This document shows positions 49,201-61,730 of a stretch of 64,000 bases of DNA, piece by piece (position 1 is the first letter of the stretch; each line of letters begins with the position of its first letter). The position numbers were made by a program, and so were the translations under genes. Source of the stretch: Apostichopus japonicus (lineage: Eukaryota; Echinodermata; Holothuroidea; Aspidochirotida; Stichopodidae); assembly GCF_037975245.1 (NCBI RefSeq), contig NC_092569.1:11381001-11445000 (forward strand). The letters are read 5' to 3'. The notes below the pieces were generated by a model. It did no database searches, was not told the DNA's origin, and worked only from the letters and a program-made list of their open reading frames with translations.

Positions 49201-50451
49201 ACGGATAAAATGTCATACTCAAACATATTTCACTTGTTAGGGTGTTGTAAATACGATAAAATACATTGATTCAAATCAGTCTACTAGATCGATGACCGGG
49301 TTATCGCGTACATGTTTAAACATGACTTTCCGTCCACAAATTCTGGGTGCTGAAAATTAACCTGCAACGTTTTCCTTTTCAGCATTAGAATTGGCCTTAC
49401 TTAGCAACTGGTGAAAGTGTTTGTCAGTTTAATTTCACTTAAGGTTTACAGTGTGGATTTGACAGTGTCACTTGTATTGATAAGATCCATTGATACTTGA
49501 GGTACCTTTTTGATATATGTCAATATATCCATCCATATATCCATCATAAGAATGAATTCAGTGTTGCCTATATGATCCCAAGCAACCTTCAGTCTAAATT
49601 ATAATGTCTTGCATTTCGTTCCATTTCATCAGGACATGTTTCTTGGATGGAAATAACTTCTTGAGCAAATTACAACCTAGTATCGCTCTGATTTTTGCAG
49701 CCTTTTGGCAGGTAGTCCCAGCTCTTTTTGGGCATCGTCGAAAGTATTGTGCTGTGGCTGTATAATTTTTGAATTCCAAGGAAATTTCAAAACATGTTAT
49801 ACCGAATCTGTGCATTCAACGAAAGGCGTTACACAACACCAGGTTTAAGTTATGGGCACAACGGTACGAAAACATCAATATTGTTTTCTTCCTTTACACG
49901 TGTCTTCAGGCCTGAAATTTTGCAGCTCATGTTTGCAGCACCAGCATATCATTGGGTTATTATGAGGTTGATTTCTAGCTCTTAATCTGCCAACGTTCCT
50001 TATATTGAACAAATAAGGGATAGGCATCTGATTTTTTTGGCTGTAAAAAGGAGAAACTGTCTTGAACTATAAAAATTTCTTCAAATTATATCTGATACAG
50101 TAAAAGAATGGGACTCCGTGATATATCAACTGTTGAATTCATAATTACACCAAACTAATGTACCTTCTTAATCTCATCAACTATGCAATTTTTTATTACC
50201 TTTGCAATGGAATTAATAAATTGATTCTAAATTTGAGGTCAACAGTTTTTCATTAGTTCAAGAAGTTACCATCTGGTGAAGATTTTCTAAAGCATGAAGT
50301 ATTTAATCTCCGAGCACTATCGATGAATTAATTATGATCCTGAATATTAGGTTCTGTTTAACAAGAATGAGGTAGTAGCCGACATATATCTTTACGATTC
50401 TTCATCACTTACCTACCACGAGCCCGCCCGCTGTGCTCTTGGTTGACCAGT

Positions 50452-50486
50452 TTAATTGAAGTCCGTTGTCACCGGACTTCAATTAA
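50452..50486. repeat. perfect hairpin, 14-bp stem and 7-nt loop
   Basis: TTAATTGAAGTCCG (50452-50465), loop TTGTCAC, then its exact reverse complement CGGACTTCAATTAA (50473-50486). It lies within about 250 bp of the geometric centre of the inverted duplication and between the divergent genes C and D. No target-site duplication was recognised next to it. Confidence 0.85.
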
Positions 50487-52048
50487 TTGTCAGTATATAT
50501 ATATCAACGCATACAGAAGATACTACACTTCTTGAGAGCGGTAATGAGGATACAAGGAAGTGTCCATAAGCGGCAACGTTGTTCTCTAATATTGCTTTTC
50601 AGCCACAAAATACATTGAAGAAAGAGGGGTTACTCTGAAAGTTATTTTGTAGCAAGATATGAGGTAATAAACACCCTAACCCTCACTTGAGTCAGTGAGT
50701 AAAGTTTCTCTTTTAGAACGGTTTATTGAACCATTTATTTTAGTTTTCTTATTATATATACTTTAATTATGTAAGACAGAAGAACAAAAACTGCACTCGT
50801 TATCGCAACCTTGCCTATTGGAAAGTTTTTGAACACGAAATGGGAATAAAGAAACCCTTTATAATCACTGCCACATCAGCAAGAGGACTTCTATTGGTAA
50901 TTCATTATAGTATCTAAACAAGACATTTATATTTCATTTATCAGTTGATTATTACGGAAGCGATTATTTGCGCCAGTATTATTATAGCCAACCGACCAGA
51001 TCTGTTTTCTTTTACAGTGCTATGAAAAACTCAATTTCAGTTATAACATCAGTTCCTGCCTCTCCATGTATAGTTTGGGTCAACTAAAATAAATTGAGAA
51101 GCCTTTGCCGTCACAGAATATAAACATTGTTTACAAACTGTCAACTATGGCTTTCCCAATAACTTTTTAAATATTGCTTCTTCACATGAACTTCCCCCTC
51201 CCGCCCCTTCCTCTCCTAGAGGTCGAACAGGGCTAAGGCTTATTGCATTCGTTATATAGACGTGTATAGGCTACACTCGTATTACATATTTCGTATAGGC
51301 TAGACTCGCCACTGTAGTATTCAAGAAGATTTCGGACCGTTATAAGGCCAAGCCTCAATTCATTGTAAACTTAGTAGGGTTGCCACGTTTGAAGAAGAAC
51401 AGGTATGTTCATATACAAATGAATAACGCATTCGAGGATTTAGCAATATGTTTTATCAATATAGAATTTCTATCATTTACTTAAGCAAATCATGGGTCAT
51501 ACATTCAATTGTGGAACACGTGCTGTGAAAGGCAGCTTGTTTCTATCTCTGTGAATTTCTGCCTCATCTGACGTTTTATCTTACTTTCTTGTCATTATTT
51601 AGAGCAGGACATGGTTGATCAGTCGGACAAACGAGTAATTGCCGAAATCGTAAGGTCACCTGTCATTCAAACATAACATTTGGATTTGTTTTTGAGTATA
51701 GGAAGCATTGCATCAGTAATTTATCAGCCAGGTTCTGTTCTATATAATAAGTGATCAGTCCTTTGTTCATTCGTTCATGTGTTTATTGGTTTCTTCGTTC
51801 GTTTATCCATTCATCCATTTATTGCATTGGATTCGTGTACGCGACACCAACAACCTTCCTTATTTTCCTTGCGTTTCCTTCCGCGTTCAAACTCAGTTAA
51901 TATCACATCAATGCAGACATGATACATATTTAAGTTTTCCAGTGCCAGTTTCTAATCCCGAAGAAAGTTTAGTGAACGTGTTCATATTTAATAATACCTT
52001 CGTCGTCTAAATTTGCATAACTTGTGTGGCAGATACAGGACTTCAACA

Positions 52049-55000
52049 ATGCTAGATTACCTGATAACTGTTACCGTCGTTACTTTTTCTATACTGGCTG
52101 CTGGCTTCCTAATGATTTGCGATGGACAGGTGGTAAGTAGTTCATCTAGCAATTCATCACCAAGAGAGCATAATTAGTTCTTTTTTTTTATTTTGACACT
52201 ATATACACAGCGCTTAATTACTCTCCGACCATTGCAAAAAACATGATAACTTTAATGTCAATATTGAACCAGGCGTGGTAATAAGTACAATCTTAATAAA
52301 CTTAGTTATCAGAACTAATTTATAGTCTAAATTTGATACAGAATGCGTCATATGAAGTCTAAATTTAATTTTTTTCTGGGAAATTGCCACTATATGAGAG
52401 GCCTCTTCAAGAAAACAACGGCCACATCCTTGCTTTTCTGAAATCCTGATCGGTGATCATCTCTGATCGGTGATAATTAAAATAAAATACTATATAATGG
52501 ATATCTCCGATTTACAGGTGATTCAAAGTTTGCGGCAATGAAAATAATCTGTAAAGTAATATAATATGTTAATGAAATTATTTTACAGGATGCTTCCCTT
52601 CTTCGAATATAAATTTGCATTAATATAAGCCCCTTGGGTTAAATAATTTGTATTCATTCTTGGTCGGTGCTTATTTAAATGAAATACTATATTATGGATA
52701 TCTCCGAGGTACGAGTGATTCAAAATTTGCTGCACTGAAAACTATCTGTAAAGATAATATCATAATTATGTTAATGAAAATATTTAACAGAATTGCTTCC
52801 CTACTGCAAACATAAATTTGTATTAATATAAACCCCATGGGATAAATAATTTGTATTGATCTTTGATCGGTGCTAATTAAAATGAAATATTATATTATGA
52901 ATATCGCTAAGGTACAGGTGATTCAAACTTTGCGGCACTAAAAACTATATGTAAAGATAATATGATATGTTAATGAAAATACTTAACAAGATGCTTCCCT
53001 ATTCCCACAAACTTTTTAAAAATACGAAAAAAAAAACGGTTGATTCTCTCTGTAATAAGTATTTTGGAAATGATACAAGCTGTGTAACTAGATCAATACA
53101 TATTGTTTTCAGTATAATGCAATAAAGTCGCTAAATCAATGATCTTTGGTAATTGATAATTAATATTCGATGTATGATAGCTGGCATGATAGATTGCCAC
53201 ATGAAAGCTAAAATCAACAAGACAAAACTGCAGCAGCACTGCAAATACTGTAACGAACGCCTCGTGTTACAGTATATCAATGGTCTTAGGTACTTGATTA
53301 TTTATTATCGATGCATGGCGACATTCACTATAGGGATTGTAAAGTGAAAGTTAATATCAACTATAGAAACAGTACAACAGCACTGCAGTTACTGTCATCA
53401 TAGTATCGTGGTATACAGGGGAGTAGCCTCTTATTCAAGGTGGACAAAGTTGGACAATTTCTCCCAAGGATAACCTAACACTGTTTACTGACTATATCTC
53501 TGGACGTAATAAGTTTAAGCAGTGACTTTTGCATCACTAAAAAATATGATGAAAACACTCTTTTTCACTCAAAATAAGATTTCAGCGGGTCATTTGATAC
53601 GTTTGTCAACGTTTTGTCACCAAATGAACAGTTTTACAGTAAGATATGATCCAAAAAGGAAACACGTGACAAGCTTTTGTTACATTTCGAGACAATTTTG
53701 TGTGGTTATTGCCATGTCACGTTTAAGATGATGCTCGATGCTGTAATAGATCAATTAGAGGATGTGAATATCCCCAAAAAGTGAGTTAATGAAGCTTCCT
53801 ACCAAACCAGGAACCAATAACAAGTATTGCGCACACAGTAGTTCTTCGTAGTGTCAGTTAACTCTTCTACCATTAAGTACACACTTACCACAATCATCCT
53901 GTTTGCTACTTAATTGCTATATTATTTTACACGCGGTTTTGATATATCGAGGGAAGTTAGTTTTTGTTAGTGAAATGTGTTAAATAAACGAAGAAGATAA
54001 TTCATCCCTCAGGCTGATATTAACACTCAGTCTATAAAAATGTTATTCATATTTTACTTTGTACTTATTCTATAGCTGATATTACCACACAAATGTTGTA
54101 TGCTCAGCAAATATTTCCTTTAGTCTTTGAAGCCTCATTTTACAAGTTTCCTGGATAATACCCTCATCCAAAATAAACCAAATATTATTTTTTCTGCATG
54201 ACGTATTAACACCACCTTCTGCATGGTAAAAGCCAGGAATCTTCATCTGAGAAAATATTGTTTACGTCAAGTCACAGGCATTTCCTTATTGGGTTTACCT
54301 AGCTCAGGGGGTAGCCAATTCTCTCATTCAATGTTGGCAGGGTTTGGACGAGTTTCCAAAATTACAAAAAATAACAAAATTTCAACTATGGCTTTCCCAT
54401 CTATTTCATGTCAATATTGTTCATTCACCGGGACGTTGCCACCACCCACCTATATAACCGTGGATAGACTAAACTCGTATTTTTTATTATTGTTAATCAC
54501 GGAAGGAAGTAGATTGTCAGTGCAGCACAGAATCAACTTTCATTTATAGGAGCATGTTATAGTTCCTGTTCTTTAGCATGAAGCATATCCATAGAAGCCA
54601 GGGTTTCGAGTTAGCTTTATCTATCGACGGTAAATAGGTAGTAGTAGTAGTAAGTAGTAAGTAGTAAGTTGAGTCTCGTCTATCCGATATGCTCAGTGAT
54701 AAACCTCCGCCACGTATCACGATCTTGCGCAAGTTTTATTGCTTCCTCGAAATTGTTAATATTAATGCCCTTTAATTGCGATTTGATTTTTCCAAGCAAG
54801 GTAGTCACGGGCCTTCCAACTGGTTTAGCAGTATATCTCAGTGCTTCTCTTAAAGCAACCTTTGCTGGAGCGTCCTCCTGGAGTCTTGCTACATGACCGA
54901 AAAATATCAATCTTCTATGTGCGACTGGATGACCAAGGTGTTTAGTGGGTTTTGTTGTAGAGCTCATCATTTGATAACCAATTGTTATTAGTCCATCTAA

Positions 55001-58000
55001 TGTTGAGAATATTTCGAATTGAAAAGTGTCAATTTTGCGATCAAGATCCTTCGTTGTGCCCCACAGTAGATAACATAATTCAGGCACATTTCGCACCGTT
55101 AGAAGGTCAAGCCTTGAGTATATGCAAGTGCATTATGCATTAGAGGATTTATAAATATGTTCTATCTATATAGAATTGTTATCCTTTACTTAAGCAAATC
55201 ATGCGAAGTTCATTCAATTATGGAACACATGAAGTGTATGGCAGCTTGTTGTTCCTGTCTTCTGCCTCAACTGACGTTTTATCCTACTTTCCTGTCAATA
55301 TTTAGAGTAGGACCTGGCGAATAAATCGGACAAACGAGTAATGGCCAAGGGCCACAGCTTTGGGGCACACTAGCCAATATAGCCTTCTAATCATGTTTTT
55401 ATGGGCTATGCCGCTGGTGCTTGCTGATGAATGGTGTAATGGGCGTTTTTGTTTGGGACCATGGACAGTGTGGATCCCTCCATTTTGAACTATCAGTCAA
55501 TTTGCCGCAACAAGACAATTGTAATTCGAGCCAAGACAGACAATGACTTAATTAAGAGACAATTGACTAAGAGTACAAATGGATGGAGGACTAAAATGAG
55601 AAGCTACTGTCTTTACATGCACTAATGCAATCAAGATTATATTATATGAAGGTAAAATACGTTTACAGGACTACGTCCCGGATTCAAATCAGAGGATTGC
55701 AGGGAGTGGGAAGGATAGCATGAAGGAATCAGACAGGTTTATTTCCCTTTTATCATATCTAATATGAAGACATTGTAATATTTATGTCCATAGTGGATTT
55801 GTCCGGCATATCAATCTCCTTAGTGATTTAAGGGTAGTAAAATTGAAATAAAACAAAATTGACACTAGGATTGTTCATCCCGTGCCATTTGTTGTACTTT
55901 CTTTCTCTTCCACCGCTTTCATTAATTTATAAGCTTCCGTCTTTTTCTTCAAAGATAAACCCAATTCATCATGGTAATTCACGTGTGGGAAGGAGCACTG
56001 AGTGTAAGTTCTCTTGCTGGATTTGAAGTTGTGTTCAAGTGTAACTATTATTTTACTCAATGAAAATCAGTAAGAACTTAGGGGTAATTCAATAAAGTTA
56101 CAGTAATAGTCAGACCAAGTAGATTTTCAGGAGCAATTCACTGGTTAGGGATGCAGGTAACACCGAGGAGTATACTTTATTAGCGGTTGACTTTGTTGGC
56201 AAACTCAGAATTGTAGAAGTGAGAATACACTATGTGAAGTGCATTTTGCTGACCAAGGTTTCCATTTCCTCTCTTGATAAATAAACACATCATTCGGGCT
56301 TGAATAACATAACAATGTGATATCTACTGGTAGTATTATTATAGCGCAATCAGCAACATCTTTGATTGAATCGTTCCTGCTTTTTTTGAACAAAGGTAAC
56401 GCGTGTTTATACTATCAAGAACCACAATATCCAAGAGATTGCAAAGATGTTTACAACAATGGTTGCGACTTTCAAACTCAAGAATCTGGAGTTTTTATGA
56501 TTCAGCCTGATGGTGCACCAGAACCTTTCAACGTGTTTTGTAATAATTCAGTTGATGGCGGTAAATGGACGGTGAGTTGGCTGTAAGGTTATAATGGCTG
56601 CGGTAGTTCATCTATGCAGTTTATCAAGATTAATTGTGCCGTTGAAGTTCATGCTAAATCTTTTCCTTTTCACACTCGTTACATCCTTTGTTGGTGTCCG
56701 TTGGCGGTATACGTTCTATCCACCATCAGAGCTGATGGTTTGGCATAGCTTTGCACTTGCACAGATTGTCATATGTTTTGTTTTTCGGGACGAGGAACAG
56801 TTTTCATTTTGATTTTAACCGCATAGAACAACATAGCAATATAATTTGATTGACATCTATAAAGAAACATGCCTTATTGAAAGAAAAAAAACTCAAACTA
56901 TCATATGATTGGCTTCTAACTTTTCATGAATGTCAATGACTGCTTCTTATGTTGCATTGATATCCTTTTTGTGTTTGATTTTTGTGTTTAAATGTTTTGT
57001 TTGATTTTGTTTTGTTTCGTGTTTGGATGACGTCACAATGTTGTGCCAGTAATCTTGAGAAAAATAAACCTGTGTAAACTCACAATATGTTTATCCTGCA
57101 TGTCATGTCGCAATGTACTTCGCGGTTTATTTTTGTTTTTGGATATTGCAAAGGTATTTCAACGTCGAATGGATGGCGCTGTCGACTTCAACCGTACCTG
57201 GGATGAATATCGAGAAGGCTTTGGCTTTTTACAACGTGAATTCTGGCTTGGTAACGACAAACTGGCTTACTTGACCAATCAGGGGGAATACGAACTTCGG
57301 ATTGACTTCGTTAATAAGATCGGAAACGCCTATCACGCAAAGTACAACCTCTTCCGCATTAGTGACGAATGGTCTAAGTACCGACTGGTGGACCTAGGAT
57401 CGTTCTTGCCTGAGAGTACAGCAGGTGTGTTAATGTTTCATTGGTGGTTAAAGTAAGATCTTTCATTTTGTTTAGTCGTAATGTGATTGTAAGAAGACTC
57501 ATTTATTTTTTTTTATGAAGCGCTTAGATATTTTTCTGTTGCTACATGCTTCATGCAACGCGGCCGAAATTTTCACACAAAATACAACAGTTAATCTATT
57601 TTCAAAGATGGGTGAGCAAGATCAGACAAGGTCGGTATTTGGTATATTTAAATTCTTTCAAAATTTAAATGGATAGGAAACTAAATTGTCCAAGATGAAA
57701 GTGATATATACTATGAAATGGATTGTGGAGCCAGAAATGCTACATATATTTGCCTTGGCAAACGTAACCTAGAATCTTCACAGTTACAAAGTGTTAAATA
57801 TCTGCAATAACTATGATAAAAGGACACCTCCTTATTTTATACGGCGACGGACTCATAAGTAATGAGCGCGTAGGTGGGAGGAGAAATGAAGATGAAGGGC
57901 TGAGTGTGTGTGTGCACTTGATGTAGGTTATCAATGATTTCTACGATAATTCCAAAGTTAACAGAGTGGTTTTATAATTTGAAGGGGAGATCTTTTATTT

Positions 58001-58664
58001 ATCTTGTGACAGAATAATGTAACTGTCCTATAAGCATATTTATATGAACAAGGGAGCACCGGGCCTAACTGTATCAAGGCCAATGATTGATCCGATTAAG
58101 CGAGGGCACTTAACTAAGCGATGCATTTTGCCGGCCTGGGACAAAACTAGCACCATTCGCGATCAACTTGAAGAGGTTATCAGAGCGATCGATACCTCAA
58201 CCTGAAGGTAACTTCGGTCAAGGAGGTATGCCGGTTTGTCGATAAACAGCCCTTAAAACATACAATTAGAATATAAAAGCAGTAAAACTATAACATACTT
58301 GCTCATTCAGATTGTCAACTTGATGTTTCACTTGAATGACAAACTCTTTCAACCATAGCTTCTTTATCATAGAGACTGTTAAAGTTGAGTTCGTTTGTTT
58401 TCCACAGTTTTTGACGCGCTTTCTTATCATCGAAATATGTCATTCAGCACCTATGACAATGACAATGATGTTGCAACTACTTTTGGTCTGAACTGTGCTG
58501 TCTATTTCCATGGTGCCTGGTGGTACCAGAATTGTTACCATTCTCACCTCAATGGCGACTACTTTGGCTGCAACGACTGTCTGCAGAGTATTAATTGGGA
58601 AGGACTTCCTGGAAGCCGACACAACATAATGTATACGGAAATGAAAATTCGCCCTATAGCCTGA
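52049..58664 (+). CDS. compact fibrinogen-related protein D (fibrinogen-like protein A type), 278 aa
   Basis: Five exons: 52049-52132, 55955-56003, 56396-56571, 57154-57424, 58408-58664, totalling 837 nt in phase, with exon lengths identical to gene C. The leader is MLDYLITVTVVTFSILAAGF then LMICDGQV. The linker exon reads INPIHHGNSRVGRSTE. The FBG start has YPRDCKDVYNNGCDF and GGKWT; the middle has VFQRRMDGAVDFNRTW and EFWLGNDKLAYLTNQGEYEL. The C-terminus has DNDND, NCAVYFHGAWWYQNC, HLNGDYFGCNDC and end EMKIRPIA. It differs from gene C by scattered substitutions only, with no frame disruption, so both look functional. Intron 1 (52133-55954) contains a LINE fragment inserted against the gene's direction. 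Probably secreted and paralogous to C by inverted duplication. Confidence 0.9.
54632..55096 (-). mobile_element. 5'-truncated non-LTR retrotransposon (LINE) 3' end
   Basis: A minus-strand reading frame (55096-54680) carries the C-terminal tail typical of non-LTR retrotransposon polyproteins. It has RRLIFFGHVARLQEDAPAKV, then RPVGRPVTTLLGKIKSQL, then AIKLAQDRDTWRRFI, like the LGHVxRxxxDxxPxxAL...GRPxxxW...AxDRxxWR pattern after the reverse transcriptase. Past its stop, a short 3' UTR ends in a (TAC)n-like simple tail (about 54638-54668 on plus), as in RTE/CR1-type elements. The reverse transcriptase itself is absent. The fragment sits in intron 1 of gene D, opposite strand, and is missing from the left arm. 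Confidence 0.8.
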
Positions 58665-59394
58665 ATTTGCTTTGCCAATTTTTACGAGGAAATTACAAGC
58701 TGATATATGATACCGTAGTGCTTAATGAAATATTTAATGATTTAAAATACCGTTTTAAGATATTAATTAGGGCCTAGCGTAGGTAAAATATATCAAAGGT
58801 ATTTGTTTAATTTATTTTGCCTATAACATGATGTTACGATCAGCACTGAGCTGTAAGACTGCAACCAGGAACATGCTACACCTCCTGATTCACACCCATA
58901 TTTTAATCTAGTGAATACGTTTGGTCTTGCGCACCTTTCCTTTGTAAATGAAATTTCTTTACGATGTTCTTTTTATATTTATATTTTACCCCATGAGGCT
59001 GATCATTGCCACTGTGTCCACAACGCAGACTGCTTATGTGCTCGGGGCAGCGGAAGAGGGATACATCTTGCGGGAGGTGTAGGGGAGTGGTACAAACTTC
59101 GAGATGATCTAGGCACGTGACTTAAGGAGGAAAATGGCCGGGGCTGGGACAAAGTTGCCTTCCCACAAAATGGATCCTATGTGCAATCCGTGGGCACGAA
59201 TTCCGCACTTTGATTGTTTTTCTTTTCAGATAAATTTGTTCTTAATTTTCAACACCAGGGAGTACTTTGTAAACATAATTGTATTAATGTATTTAATTGT
59301 TAAACAAAATGTCAGTTCATTAATGTTAATATGAAACCTTTGAATTACTGGGGGACTCTGCGGTCTCTGCTAGCTCTTCGACTCTACATAGGCT

Positions 59395-59458
59395 AATAAA
59401 GGCTAGATCAAAACTGTAGTTCTTTTCCATATTTGTGATTGTTTTTATGCACAATAAA
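59395..59458 (+). promoter_or_regulatory. candidate polyadenylation signals of gene D
   Basis: AATAAA at 59395-59400 and 59453-59458, about 730-790 bp after the stop. The first is conserved in the left arm at 41232-41237. Low certainty in AT-rich DNA. Confidence 0.3.
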
Positions 59459-59756
59459 ATAATGAAGAAATATGTTCGGTATGTAAGTCGACATTGGTAT
59501 TGACTCTTTGTTTTCGCCTATTTTCATGTCATATTATATTTACTACAACATTGTAAACGTTACGGTCACTATCTTTGTAGTATACGGTAACGCTGTTTAG
59601 CGAACTACCAACCGAATAAGTGGACAACAGCGCATAGGTGTTTAAGTTATCGGTTTGTGTAAGGAATACGTATACGGGCAGCAGCTATCTAGTACCAATT
59701 AATGCCTTAAGTAATAACTGGGTCATTTAATGTATATATATAATGTATATATAATG

Positions 59757-59760
<4 letters not shown>

Positions 59761-59817
<57 letters not shown>

Positions 59818-59891
59818 GAAAATCGTAATGAGTTGGAAAATCAAGAACAGTGAAAAAACTTCCAACCTCCACCGGGATTCGAACCCGGGCC
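59761..59891 (-). mobile_element. tRNA-derived SINE with (TA)n tail, interrupted by a DNA transposon
   Basis: A (TA)n tract at 59761-59814 is followed by the SINE tail (AAATGAAAATCGTAATGAGT) and box B complement (GGGATTCGAACCC) on the minus strand. The body breaks at 59891 and resumes at 61230 (CCCGGGCCTCCGC...GTACGCGGACACCCTAACC), exactly where the inserted element 59892-61229 begins and ends. Confidence 0.8.
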
Positions 59892-61229
59892 GCGAATTTT
59901 TTTTTCCCAAACAGGTTTGCAATTGTGTGTAAATAGTCGCTCATGATTGGTCGGAGAAGTTACGTCATCACCATAGAAACCTTCACTTCGAGGTTCTGAA
60001 TCCATTCGTTGCAACGAAGATATACCCGTTCAAAATTACCCGCAGCTTTTCGTAAATATATGTAGATGTGTTTGGAATTGGTTTAGAAATATTGAGCACA
60101 CTAGTATTGTATGATCTACTTTGATCGAAGATTTCTGTGAAGGCATTAATCGATAACATCGCACAGTGAAAGTTTCGTACAGGGGATAACATATGCGCTG
60201 TAGGCCTATATGTATTAAAACTGTGTATAGTAAAGGCTTCATAATTGACGCACCCCGTAATTGACGCACCTTCAATTATTACTAGCAACGATACAGCAGG
60301 CCACTTAAACTTGTTGCAGTCTAGCAGAATTAGATATTTCATGAGTTTGAATCCATTTCAGCTATTTGCTGACCAAATTGTGGCACTTTTAAAGCTTTTA
60401 AAACCCTCCCCCTAGTTTTGCACGTTTTTTGGGCATTAGGAAATCTTACACCTTAAAAATAACCAACATTACCTCAATATGATAACACTACTCTCTGGGA
60501 CCTGACCTGTCAGAGCTTAGATGCTCAGAGCATAACAAACAGCATCTAAAGTCAATGGATGTATACTAAGGCCTACACTACAGTTAGCTTATCGACGAAT
60601 GTGTCAATTTAGGGGTATGAAAGAACTTGACACGGCAGACATTTTGTGGTCAAATTCTGCTGAAGTGTACGGTGCATAAGCACAGAACTTTAAATATTTT
60701 GAGATCATAACATTTCTGAGGAACTACACATATGAAAAACACATACAGTTGAGTGATTTGGATTTTTCCTTAATAGACATCGTTGATCAAATCCTTAAGT
60801 GCGTCAGTTATGAGCCCACCATGCTACACAGTGCAGTGACGGAAATATATCATACTGTACACTATACTGTTTTGCGTATATTCATTCAAGACTGTACTCG
60901 CGTCGTGAAGTTGATTTTGTTGTAGGCCTACCCATTCCACGAAACGAATTCTGATTTCAATAGAACGGCTGACGAATCTTGGATGACGTAAACACGAACC
61001 CGATAGAATGTAGCGTATGTATCATAAGTAAGGTCAACATGTTATCCAAGCATTAAAAGTAAAGTTAGGGCGTTTGCAGGGAAATCGCGTAACAAGACTT
61101 TATTAAGTGTCAGTGTGTAACTCAGTGTATGCCTTCCAAGCGATGGTCATTATTGATGCTGACGTCACGAGCAATCTGATTGGCTGAAAACTCCGTAATT
61201 GCAAACCTGTTTGGGAAAAAAAAATTCGC
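59892..61229. mobile_element. 1338-bp non-autonomous DNA transposon with 9-bp target duplication, nested in a SINE
   Basis: It begins GCGAATTTTTTTTTCCC and ends GGGAAAAAAAAATTCGC; the inverted repeats extend about 30 bp (CAAACAGGTTTGCAATT / AATTGCAAACCTGTTTG). The nonamer ACCCGGGCC occurs immediately before (59883-59891) and after (61230-61238). A 9-bp target duplication suggests a Mutator-like element, though an 8-bp hAT duplication with a chance extra match is possible. No transposase motif was seen; the longest open frame, minus strand 60342-59983, is unrecognised and runs past the left repeats' interior. Confidence 0.85.
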
Positions 61230-61344
61230 ACCCGGGCCTCCGCTTTGTACGCGGACACCCTAACCAACTATTCCAACAGTGGAATTACGACCTTCCTTAC
61301 CGGTTTCGAACCTCTGGACATACAATCAGCGTCCATATGTGATT

Positions 61345-61663
61345 TAGGAATCACAAATGATTTCGAGTTGGTTAGCATCATGGTTGATCTCTAGAGTAAG
61401 GCAAAATATGTCACCAAAAACAGAACTAGTATTGTTCGATACAGGTGTCAAACGCCTACAGTGGAATTACGACCTTCCTTACCGGTTTCGAACCTCTGGA
61501 CATACAATCAGCGTCCATAGCACTGATCTGTACACTACAGATCAGTGGTCCATAGCCTAGTGGTTAGGGTGTCCGCGTACAGAGCGGAAGGCCCGTGGTT
61601 CGAATCCCGGTGGAGGCTGAAAGTTTTTCACTGTTCTTGATTTTCCGACTCATTACGATTTTC

Positions 61664-61714
<51 letters not shown>

Positions 61715-61730
61715 TTTATATATATATATG
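61345..61730 (+). mobile_element. tRNA-derived SINE with (TA)n tail, plus-strand copy
   Basis: The leader (CGATACAGGTGTCAAACGCC, then GTTTCGAACCTCTGGACATA) starts near 61437. It is followed by box A (TAGCCTAGTGG, 61553-61563), a stem-loop with GTCCGCGTACAGAGCGGA, box B (GGTTCGAATCC, 61598-61608), the TTTTTCACTGTTCTTGATTT tail and a (TA)n tract to about 61730. A partial leader also lies at about 61275-61336. The tRNA acceptor stem is degenerate. The leader of this copy is interrupted by the 27-bp palindrome at 61521-61547. Exact 5' limit uncertain. Confidence 0.75.
61521..61547. mobile_element. 27-bp palindrome flanked by an 8-bp direct repeat (minimal hAT-like insertion)
   Basis: CACTGATCTGTA, loop CAC, then the exact reverse complement TACAGATCAGTG. 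It is flanked on both sides by GTCCATAG (61513-61520 and 61548-61555). Other SINE copies (for example 38410-38420 and 38674-38690) have a single GTCCATAG at this point and no insert. The simplest reading is a transposon-like insertion reduced to its terminal inverted repeats. Confidence 0.75.

Larger units (their letters stand above)
48425..52048. other. spacer and divergent 5' flanks between genes C and D
   Basis: Genes C and D are transcribed away from this ~3.6-kb region, so both promoters should be here. The outer ~300 bp on each side belong to the inverted arms. The core (about 48720-51745) carries direct-repeat copies of a local repeat (48890-49200; 51110-51330) and a perfect 14-bp-stem hairpin at 50452-50486. 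Several open frames (49594-49815, 49794-49985) show no domain. No TATA element could be assigned confidently. Confidence 0.5.

Noticed and set aside
61548-61618. Functional tRNA gene
   Set aside because: Boxes A and B are present, but the acceptor stem does not pair, the anticodon would be an unusual ACA, and several copies share a common tail and TA tract, as in SINEs.
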